From Sebastes aleutianus (taxonomy: Eukaryota > Chordata > Actinopteri > Perciformes > Sebastidae), in NCBI GenBank assembly GCA_916700875.1, contig CAKAKS010000285.1:186001-250000 (forward strand): 64,000 bases of DNA, written 5' to 3'. Positions 12,801 through 24,800 of the stretch are shown in pieces (position 1 is the first letter of the stretch; each line of letters begins with the position of its first letter). The position numbers were made by a program, and so were the translations under genes. The notes under the pieces were generated by a model, which was not told the DNA's origin, made no database searches, and worked only from the letters and a program-made list of their open reading frames with translations.

Positions 12801-15800
12801 CGCTGGTGTGCCAGGACTCCTCTGCTGTCCTTCACTGTCCAGCCGAAAGTGTCATTAACATCCAGTCGGCTTTCTACGGACGAAAGAGTGATGACATCTG
12901 TCCACACATGGATGGATCATCAGGTGCTGCTGCACAGTAGTCACTCTTGTCAATGTGTATTGTTGCCTTTTGACTGGCAATCGTTCAAATCAAATTTAAA
13001 AAAGTAAATATTGATCTATGCTTAACCTTAAATCTGATCACTGTTCTGTAGGAAGCTGCACAGTGCCAGGTATTCTTCCTTACTTTAGAAAGATGTGTGA
13101 CAACCATCCCTTCTGCTTTGCGTACGCCCATATGGAGGAGGACCCCTGTCCCACAATTTCCAAATACCTTGAGATCGTCTACAGCTGTGAACAAAAAGGT
13201 GGTGCTCTTCTTCTCACTCTTTGATTAATTTTTGTAGTTTAAAATCCAACCTCCATGTTTCCTGGAGTATCACTTAATGCCCCTGAATTTGTTACAATCA
13301 CAGATTAAGGCTAATGTTTTGTGATTTGGCTGCTCGCAGTGTGTCTGCATGGCTTGGGTGTCAAGGACGGGAACATCTCAGACTCCCAGCTCTCCGCTTC
13401 TTCCTCCATTGGTCAATTTACTCCCAACAAAGCCCGTCTGGATGGAACTTCCTGCTGGATGCCTTCAGGAAGCCGTACGTACCAACCCAGCACATACAAA
13501 ATAATGTTTTCATAGATGGTTAAAGCTGAAGACAGGGTTTCATCTTTATGTGATGTTGAATTGGTATCCTGACATTGTTCTCGTACTATATCTAATGTCC
13601 CCTTCTCCAGCAACCTCAAGCTGGATCCAGGTAGACCTGGGCCAGACCAGAAAAGTAACGGGAATAGTAATCCAGGGTTGTCCTCAAAATGACCACTGGC
13701 TCACCAAATTTAAGATCCAGCACAGTACGGACGGAACAAGCTGGACTGACTACACTGCTGATGGGCAGGTGAGTAAGGAGACTAGCCACCCGCCAAACTT
13801 GAAGATTACGGAGAGGTCAAGACCTTTCTGGTTCAAAAGCAAACTGAAGACGGAGAACAGGTTGTCATTTTGGATTTCCTTGTTTTCCAGTTTTTCCCAG
13901 GCTCAACAGACCGAGACAGTGCTGATACGCAGCTGTTGGGTACACCTGTGTCAGCTCAGTACGTCCGCATCCTCCCACTGGAGTTCAACGGTCAGGCAGG
14001 TCTTCGCTTCGACATCTTAGGATGCACACCGGACTGTAAGAAAACCAATTTACTAGTGTTACAAGTCTACGTCCAAATTCCAACAAAATACAAAATCTGC
14101 TGTGATACTGTCACAAATAAACACTGATGGTCAATAATGAAAAATTGTGGTTGAACAGATGCAATCACATGCGCCAATAAGCCCAACTTCAACTTTGCCA
14201 ACGATAAAATGACGTGAGTGAAATATTTTTACACATATAGTGATGTACTGCATATTATGTGTAGCGTTTATATTTTGAGCGATAATTACATACATTATTT
14301 TTTTATATAATACATTATTTGTTGTGATATTTCCATTCATCATACACATCTGAAGCAACTGATTCCCATGTGTCTTTCAGCGTCCATTGTCCAGCACGCT
14401 GCGCCGAAGCTTATCACAGAGTGTACGGCACTGTAGAATATCGTGGGGTATGTGAGTGTATTGTCTTATCTGTATTATAACCTCTGTACAGTGTTGAGGA
14501 AAGATTTTTTTAAAATGTAAATATATAATTCTCTCTCCGCTCTGTCTCCTCTAACAGGACTCAAACATCTGTGCTGCAGCCATCCATGCTGGGGTGATAT
14601 TAAATGACATTGGAGGAGACTGTACTTTGTTGAAGGCTGCAGGAAAAGACTTCTATTCCGGCTCCACCAGGAATGGAATCACCTCAAGACAGTAAGTAGC
14701 TGAGTTTCAGACTAAATCCCTTTTCCTTGTGTAGTGCAACAGTCCCTGGAGGCTAATTCAATAACTAATAATTTCTCTACAGATACAATGGAAACTATGC
14801 TGTGTCTTACATTTTTGCAGATGGGGGTGAGTTGAGATGTATTTTAATCTCTTTCCTCTGAGCAGACACTATTTCTTTATGAAAAAGTGCACTGATTGTG
14901 AATTCTGTCCTACAGAGCTGAGGTGTTCAGGGCCTGACTGGTATGAGTTTGGAGAGTTCTGCTACAAACCTTTTGGAGACAAGAAGACATGGAATGATGC
15001 CCAGGACACCTGCAGGGCTCTGGGTGCTGAACTCGTATCTATCCTCTCGATGAAGGAGCAGAGCTGGCTGGAAAGCTACCTGTACATGGGTATGGATCAT
15101 ACACTGTATATAAAGTTTGACGACGCGTCTCTCCACTTTCTCCCACTGTACAGAAGGGAAGCCAAAATATCCCGGATATGGGAGCTGCTATTTTGAGATT
15201 TTGATAATAATTTGGAGCCAGAGTCTGCATATTAGTGATCGGGCGATGGAGCCGCGGCATCAAGGAAACCCGCTCAAACCAATCGCGATTCGAGAACGGC
15301 CGCAGCTTGTCAATGAAAGAGACTCATAGCTGCCAATCATGACGTCTCACCCCCTTTTTGTTGTCTCAAATAACTAATTAAAACCAACCTTATCGAACAA
15401 ATGAATACTTGAACATACATCAGCGTGATAAGAACTACCTAAAATGACACAAACAGCATCTGGGAAAAATGTATTTGACGTGTACTTTGACTTTTTAGTT
15501 TGGCTCATACTGCAGCCAGCCACCAGCGGGCGATCCAGATGTTTTGGTTTCACTTTTGGGGAGCTGTCATGTCATCCATCTTTATATACAGTCTATTGTG
15601 TGCATCTAGAAAAATAGGAAGTGAAAGCTGATTTAATGCTAAAATAAAAAAGTAGAAAGGAGGTTGAAGGAAACAGTTCAGATAACACTTGAAATGTATT
15701 CTTATTCGCTCTTACACAAAAAATTTAGGGCTACTGATTCAATTTTGACTCTGTCAGCTTGTGGTCTTTGGTAGGCTGCCAAGATAGAGAGAAGAAAAAG

Positions 15801-18800
15801 AAAGCACATTTAAAAAAAAAAAAAAATTAAATTTTATTCGGGGTCATCTTTTCCAGCCACCAGTGACGTGTGGACTGGTCTAAATGACCTGGTTGTGACT
15901 GGTATGTTCACCTGGTCTGACGAACACATGGTGAGCTTCACTTACTGGGCTCCAGGGGAGCCCAACAACCACGACGGCTTCAATGAAGACTGTGTTGAGA
16001 TGTTACACCAGGTGAGAAGGGTGGAAAAATAGTCTCACACACCAGTAATTTTATACTATCTTTGCAGTGAATTATGGTAATTTTGCTGTTTATTTCATCT
16101 CCCTTCCAGACTGGACGATGGAACGATGTGTCCTGTACAGAACTCAATACCTACATATGCAAAATGCCCAAAGCACATTACCCAGTGCCCTCTGTAAAAC
16201 CCACTGTGTACGGATGTCCTCAGGTAGGACGAACTCTAATCATACATTTTATTTTTCCACTTTTTCTGTTCTATTTTCAAGCGAAGATTCAAGTTATGAT
16301 GCCTGTTGAAAAAGAGCTACAGTGCATGTTGTGTAATGAGATATTTACTGCAATAGCCTCACCTCTGTAATATGTGTCAGGGCTGGGATGCATACGGCTA
16401 CGCCTGCTACTGGATGGAGGAGACCCCCAGGACCTGGTCGGATGCTAAGGCTTTCTGTAAAGACCAGGACGGCTTCTTGCTGCACATTGGAGACATGTGA
16501 GTGACAACCCATTCCTATATTATCTCCTCAAGGAACAACTCTTTATTTTTTAAATCATACAGGCAAAGTTGTTACATTCTTGTTTAGATTTCTTTATGTT
16601 CTCCTTTTCTGGATAGCAATAGCGTGACACATTATTTGCCCTCACCCTTTATAGATATGTGTGTAAAGTGGAATATGTAGGAATTGAATGTTATTGTGAT
16701 CTTGCCCTTCAGTTCCTCTCTGAATATGCTTTGCCACATGTCTGAACTGTAACATGAAAAAGGCTGAATGAATTAATAATGGTGGCAGATTGAGCATCTT
16801 AAAGATTTTGTAATCATAATGTAACGACCTGGTTGGCTGGAGTTTTTGATTCAGTTGTCTGTCTGTGTTTCACTGCAGTTATGAGCAGTCACATTTTACA
16901 GTGGCACTCTCGGGAAAGACTGGTTTGTGGTGGATTGGCCTACGTGCTCAAGGAGGTTCAGGTGGATGGGTCGACTACATCTGGGACAACGGCTTATTTC
17001 TCACCTTCACTCACTGGGACAGAGATCAGCCAGGTACAGACCTAAGACTAACCCTAATATAAGCTGGACAGAATAATACATTATATATACATTTGGAAAA
17101 CACATGACCTTTTTGTCTCTAGATAACGGAGATGGTACTTGTGTGGCTATGACAACGGGTCAGATCGGTGGTTTCTGGGATGACAAGCAGTGCACAGAGA
17201 AACACGCCTTCGTCTGTGAGAAACCCAGGCCCGACATCACCCCACCCACCCAAGCCCCGACTGTTACTCCTGTACCGGGATGTGCTGATGGGTGGTCGGC
17301 TCTGCCTCACTTCAGAGAATGTTACCGGGTATATAAAGCAGTGGATTAAACAATTAAAACCATGATTCTTTGCAGAGGGCATTGGGTCGGTGGTCAATTT
17401 TCAAGTACTGATTTACAGTATTGGCTGATTTATTACAGCTCTTCCACAATGTGGACTGGTCCATGAAGAAGAGCTGGGGAGCAGCACTCGAGGACTGTGT
17501 CGCCAGAGGAGCCAATCTGGTCAGCATCCACAATCAGCAGGTGGAAGAGTTCCTGTCTCTGTACAGCAAAGCCACCAGCAAGTGGATCGGCCTCAAGCAC
17601 AACCCTACAGAAGGAGGTGAGTATAATGTGTGTTTTATAGAGTGGACCCCGGTTTAAAAAATAATTGTGTACAAATGAAGAATATACAAAAAACCTCATG
17701 ACTATTCCCATCATGTAGGCTATTCTTGGAGCGATGGTACACCTCTGTCGCACACCAACTGGGGTCGCGGGGAGCCCAACAACCACGAAGGCCGCGAGGA
17801 GTGTGTAGAAATGGTGAGCAGCACCAACGGGACCCTCTCCTGGTGGAACGATCTCAACTGTGATGCTCACCAGGACTGGATATGCATGATTACTAAAGGA
17901 GAGACCCCCGTCCTGCCCCCAGTGCCCCCACCTCCAATCCCAGGTAAACCGTTCCCACAATGCACCTGTCCTACCTACAAGAACAAGTTTTTGTTTTCCT
18001 AGTGTTTGTTTAGAGCTGAGGTAGTAGAGAGAGCAACTTTTACAAGTCTTCGACTTGTAGGTCTAATAAGAGTGAAACTTAATTTTTGATACAGCATGTT
18101 TGGAAATATTTCTGTTGAAAGACAGATGTTAAATATCGGTGGGTCTGCCAGGTTAAATAAAGGCTGGTTAATTAATATTGTATGGCAAAAATAAATAAAT
18201 TATACTATATCAAACTAGATTGCCTTAAGCTAAAAATAATTAAAATATAAACAGTGAATAAAATAAAGCCATAATGCACTTTGACACTATGTCAAAGGCC
18301 TCACAGTTTGATGTTTATAAAGATCTGAAAACATGTTGTACTAACTCAAAAGAAATACTTCAAAATGTGCAATTACACCCAAAGCTTAATAAAAAAATAC
18401 ATTACTGTAACATAAGTAAATGTGAATAGCTACTCCCACTCTTTTTTGATACCTACGCTGTGTCCAAAATCCCTCCCTATTTACTATATAGTGCAATATA
18501 TCTACCCTCTGAGTGTTAAATGTATGTACTGTACTATTGTGTACTGTAAAATTCCCCACAATGCAATGCCTCCCATTTTAGAGATGCTAAAATTAGTTGA
18601 GTGACACTACAACCTCTCAGTGATGATGCAAAATGACAATTGAGAGTGATGCAAGTGTCAGAGATATCAATTTATTGCTCACTATAGAGTAAACTACTGT
18701 GACTGTTATGTAGAGAGTAGTGAATGTACCCTGATGTACCCAATATACTTCATTAGGGCTGTCGATCGGGAGACTCTTGGGTACCCATAAAACCCATTTT

Positions 18801-21800
18801 CATTCACATATCTTGAGGTCAGAGGTCAACGGACCCCCAGGTCAGCTTTTCCTCGTCAAAATTTAGCCTAACTTTGGAGTGTTATTTGGCCTCCTTCACA
18901 ACAAGCTAGTATGACATGGTTGGTACCGATGGATTCTAGTGTTCATGCGCCAGTATTTTCACTCTAGCTTTAAAATTGAGCTACTACAACCTAAAAATCG
19001 CAAGTTGCGTTAATGCGTTAAAGAAATTAGCGGCTTTAAAAATAATTTGAGTTAACGCATTATTATTACGTTAACTTTGAGAGCCCTATACCTCATATAT
19101 TCATGTGGTAAGCTTTTTAATGTAAGTGCAATGGAGTAAAGTAACAAGCAGATCATCCCCATGTTTCTTTTCTCGTCTCATTCCTCAGCTACTGATTGTG
19201 GTCCTAACCCTGGCTGGAGGAAGAACGACGGCATCTGCTACTACTACAACGACACCGACATAGTGGACTTCCACACAGCTGTGCAGCGCTGCAGAGACGA
19301 GAATGCCACACTCGTCTCCATCCTCAACAAAGGCGAACAGGCATACGTTAACAGCATGGTGCGTCTCTTTTTCTTTATCAGAATATCTTGTAATATGTCA
19401 CAGTGAAATATGTCTGTGTCATGTTGTGCTGCTCTTCCAGGTGGGGACAGGCGAGGTTGCTGCAGGTTGGATTGGCATGATGATGTTCGGCATCGCAGGT
19501 GGACAATACGTGTATGTGTATTTCTAAATGATTGGAGTTGAGGTGAATTTAAAAGGACAAATCTTCCCAAAATTAGATTTCATGTTATTTTTATAATCTA
19601 GTACAGCTCAGTTTTTTTTGTAAATTTGATTTGGTCTTTCCTTAATATGAGTAGAAGAAACAAATAGTGCTGGGACAACATCACAGCACTCACTGTGAAT
19701 TAAGTGGAATATGAAGACATTTTCTGATTCAAAACTATAGGATCAACATTTACATAACTTGGATTTGATATGAGTCACTAATTCAATATCAATAGTAAAA
19801 CTCCCAATAAATGAACCAAATGGTATCATCAATTTGAGCCTTGGTGCTCTGATTTGCAGCTGTGAAAGGAAGTCTGTACAGTAGATGTTTATTTTATTGT
19901 CCAAATCACTACAACAGCAAAATGTAAATTCTGCTCCAGAGAGGACTTTCTCTTTATGATGTGCACATAAAAAGGTCAACGCCTCTCTGTTTTACCTGCC
20001 CAGGTGGCTGGACTCCTCCCCTGTGACATACACTCACTGGGGTCCAGGTGAACCCAACAACGCCAACGGGGAGGAACAGTGTGTTCAGATGAACAGACAT
20101 CAAGGTATTGAAATTCAATTCATTGGACAATCACAACCACATAGATCTGTTTATTTATTGTGCTGAACGGACTCCTGTTGGAGATATTTACATATGAATT
20201 CTGGCTTGTTAAGGTGGATGGAACGATGCAAACTGTGGTCGGGCTGGAGCAGGTTACGTCTGTAAGAAGTTCCCTGGACAAGTCGTCACAGATCCTCCAC
20301 CCACACAGCCCTGGGATGGAAACTGCCCTGCAGGTAACACACACTTTTTAAATATAAACATAAATCATCCACAATGATGTGTTATGTAGATAGGTATGTC
20401 ATATTTTAGAGCATAGTTACTCAAAGTGCGACCCACGAGCTAATGGCAGCCTTTAGAAACCTTCTGTGTGGCCCCAGAATGTGACATGAAATGCATGCAT
20501 TATATTTTAATAATCCACGGAACATTTAAATACTTTTTAAACTTAACGGGTTACGTTCTGTCATCAATTCTAGCGCTGTTGGCTAAAGTTAGCGATTTCG
20601 AAAAATATATTTTGTTTTATGTGTACACTCCTGTGTGGCCCTCAGTCATATGCTGGCTCCCTAAATTGGCACTCAGTCATCAAACTATATTATGGCTTTT
20701 ATTTATGACTTTTATGGCATACTACAGTATACTATGACTTTTTATGACATACTATACAATAACTTTTATGACATACTATGCTCTCTCTCTCTCGCTTTCT
20801 TTTGCTCTGTCTCTCTTGCTTGCTCTCTCTGTCTCTTGCTCATTACCTCTCTCTCTCTCGCTCGCTCTTTACCTCTGTCTCTCTCTCGCTTGCTCTTTAC
20901 CTCTCTCTCTCGCTCTTTCTCTCTCGCTCTTTACCTCTGTCTCTCTCTCTCGCTCTTTACCTCTGTCTCTCTCTCGCTCTTTACCTGTTTCTCTCTCGCT
21001 CTTTACCTCTGTCTCTCTCTCTCTCTCTCTCTCTCCCTCGCTTGCTCCTTACCTCTGTCTCTCTCGCTCGCTCTTTACCCTTTGTCTCTCTCTCTCTCGC
21101 TCTTTACCCCTGTCTCTCTCTCTCTCTCTTGCTCCTTACCTGTCTCTCTCGCTCGCTCTTTACCCTTTGTCTCTCTCTCTCTCGCTCTTTACCCCTGTCT
21201 CTCTCTCTCTCTCTTGCTCTTTACCTCTGTCTCGCTCGCTCTTTACCTCTGTCTCTCTCTCTCTCTCTCTCTCACTCTTTACCTCTGTCTCTCTCTCTCT
21301 CTCGCTCGCCCTTTACCTCTGTCTCTCTCTCTCTCTCACTCTTTACCACTGTCTCTCTCTCTCTCTCTCACTCTTTACCTCTGTCTCTCTCTCTCTCTCG
21401 CTCGCCCTTTACCTCTGTCTCTCTCTCTCTCTCTCTCACTCTTTACCACTGTCTCTCTCTCTCTCGCTTGGTCTTTACGTCTGTCTCTGTCTCTCCCTCT
21501 CTCGCTCTTTACCTCTGTCTCCCTCTCTCGCTCTTTACCTCTGTCTCTCTCTCTCGCTCTTTACCTCTCTCTCTTTTGCTCGCTCTTTACCTCTCTCTAT
21601 TGCTCGCTCTTTACCTCTGTCTCTCTCTCTCTCTCATTCGCTCTGTCTCTCGCTCGTGATCATCCAATCATCAATGAAATATGATGTAACGTATTTACCT
21701 CCCTTCCCCTTCAGGTTGGATGCGTTTCAAAGACAAGTGCTTCATGTTCAAAGGGAAGGAAAAGGACATTAAAGGCAACTGGTCTTTTGCTCGGAGCTGG

Positions 21801-24800
21801 TGCAAAGAACAAGGAGGAGAGCTGGCAGTTATTGATGACAAGTACGAGAATGGTAAGCTAAATCTACGAGACGTGATCGGTCCAGTGGCTGCAGGTCAAA
21901 GAGACTGCTCTCTCTATATGTTGATCCTCTCCTCTCCTCTAGACTTTGTTTCTAGTTACCTCAGGGACCTGGAGCTTCCCACGTGGATCGGCCTGTCAGA
22001 TCTCGTGTCAGAGAATCAGTACGCCTGGAGTGACGGGGTCAGCCCTGTGCTGTACACCAACTGGAACGACAAGGAGCCCAACAATGCAGGAGGAACGGTG
22101 AGGATACTTTACATTCACTACAAAGTTATATAGAATTGTGTGTACAAAGATTCACAATGTTGCCCACCTGATTTGCTCCAAACAGGCAAGACTAAAACCT
22201 ACACTGCTTAAAAAGCTCATGTGTTTAATAGATGGCTTGAAGATTTGTTGTCCTTCTCAACAGGAACACTGTGTGGCGATGGCTCACAGCCATCTGGTGA
22301 GCGGCAAGTGGAACGATGATGCCTGTCATAAGATTCATAGCTTCGTCTGCTACAGGAAGAAATGTCAGGAAACACTCCAATTTGTTATTCTTTCTGCTCA
22401 AATACATTTCCCTTTTAGTAACAGATATTACAGAAAACATCTAAAACATAGCAGCTAAATCCCTGTCCAGGCCTTACTTTAAGACATTTCTCCATCTGCT
22501 TCCACATCAGCGAGCAGCATCGACCCTCCACCCCCAACCACGAGCCCCTGCCCGCCTGGCTACATCTCCTGGTACCTGAACTGCTACAAGCTGGTGGAGG
22601 AACCAGCGACCTGGGACGCAGCTCAGATGTTATGCCAGCAGGACAAAGGCAACCTGGCCAGCATCGACATGAGCTACGACCAGGCCTTCGTCGCTGGAGT
22701 GGTCCTGCAGGACAAAGCTGACGCCTGGATCGGACTCAGGCGCAAGGTGCTGTAAGGGAGGGAACACACAATAGTTCATCTAAACTAGCTGCAAATTAAA
22801 AAAAAGACATTTAAGTCCTCGAAAACTTGGTTTGAAATCGATCATAACTATTTATGTATAAATAAGCAACAAGCAAAGTAAAACACATCCTTAAGTTTTA
22901 TCAATAAAACAATGTAAAAATACAGGATAATCAGTAAATGCACATAAAGTATCAAAAGCAGAATAATGTGACTGACAGTGGCTGATATATTGTTGTATAT
23001 TACATTATTAGATTGTTCATACCGATTCATCAATGTGTATGAAGGATTTTACTGTTGTTGCTGGTGGAACTAGTTTTAACTACTTACAGTTAGGTAGTTT
23101 AGACCAGTGATTCCCAACCTTAGTTGTCGGGCCCTTCCAAAGGGTCACAAGATGAATCTGAGGGGAGTTGAGAAGAATAACATGGTAGCAGAGAAGTAAA
23201 AACAATAATTTAATCTCAATGGGCGCTGAAGTTTTTGAAATTATAGCATGTTAAAGGTTTAGAGGGGAAATGTTTCTTTGGAACTACAATTGGGAAAATA
23301 TCTGTAAATTTGAGTAAACTGACAATTTAATCATTGAACCCAAGCTTATATTTTCTTGTAACGCAGGATGACGGCTCCTACAAGTGGATAGATGGCTGGC
23401 CAGTTTTTTTCACTCAGTGGGGACCAGGAGAGCCCAGCAACATTAAGGATGAGGGTTGCGTGAGTATGCACGCTTCACAGGCGTTCCACGGGACCTGGAA
23501 CGATACCAAGTGTGACCAAGCTAAACCCTACATCTGCAAGTTCTCCCATGGTTTGTAACATAAAGTGAACTTACTTTTTTCTTGTTTTTCCCTCGTCTGT
23601 CTTTTACAAACAAAAAAAAAAACTTCACTTGAAGCGTTGACGATGTAACTTATATCGTCTCCAGAGAAACCGCCGCCGACTCCCGCCCCTGGTGATGGGA
23701 ACTGTCTGCCATTCTGGATACCCTACGGCCGCTACTGTTACTACGTGTACAACCGTCAGCAGGGTTTCTCCTGGCCAGACTCCCTACACTACTGCCAGTC
23801 GGTCAAGGCAGATCTGGTGTCCCTCCACAGCAGAGCGGAGGTGGAGTTCATCAGGAACCTCAACTACACCAAATATCACCACATCTGGATCGGCCTCACC
23901 AGGGACCGCAACTGTGAGTATAAAAAAGGACAAAGGAACAATGATACCATGTTTTGTCACATGAAATATACAGATATATGTGCACTAACCTTTTTTGATG
24001 CTGGAATGTTGTATGTATAATTTTCTAGTTGGCTGGGGCTGGACAGATAGGAGCGCTCTGGGCTTCGTCAACTGGGCTCCCGGTGAGCCCAATGAAGCCT
24101 TTCACCCTGGGGACGTGGCCGAGGAGAACTGCGTGGAGATGTACCAGGACGGACGCTGGAATGACAACAACTGCCTGCAGAAGAGAGGCTTTGCATGCCG
24201 CCACCGCCAGTGTAAGGATCCTTTTTGTATTTTTTTTTTTTTACATCTGAATGGAATACAGGCTCATTTCTGCAGCTTCCTTTTTAAGATTAACAGTATC
24301 TCTGTGTGAAACCTTATTTTCAGACTATACAACAGATATTGACGGTCCGGTTTTCCCCACTGATGATCCAGGTGGCATCTGTAAGTGCCAGATACAATTT
24401 CCTTGCAATTTCCTTTACCTTCTACTTTTCTTTCCCAGTGTATGCAGCTGGTTGTCAAACCAATGTAGATGTGCAACTAATGACATGTTTGAATTTTGAG
24501 TAGCTTTAAAAATTATTAAAATGAAAAATATGTTTTAACATACCTGCTGAGACATCTGGTGTTTCTCCATTTGTACAGCTACAGATGGAGGGGTGATAGC
24601 CATCGCCGTCATTGCAGCCATTGTGATTTTCAGCTTGATAGCTGGACTGCTGTTCTATGTCTTCAGTGTCCGAGGGTATAAACTGAGCGGCTTGAGCCTG
24701 CCAACGAAAACAACCACTCCTGTTGATGTGGTAAGTTATTGACTAGCCTGTTATGGTTGGGTGTGAATACTTGGTTATGTTTTTATGGGAAAATAAATGC

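Noticed and set aside
17433..17960. 175-codon minus-strand frame
   Set aside because: Antisense shadow of the CTLD8 exons, spanning an intron without splice logic.
20692..21772. Three overlapping frames of 293-342 codons on the plus strand
   Set aside because: They encode only Leu-Ser-type repeats from the CT-rich minisatellite and lie in an intron; all three frames are open because the unit has no stop.
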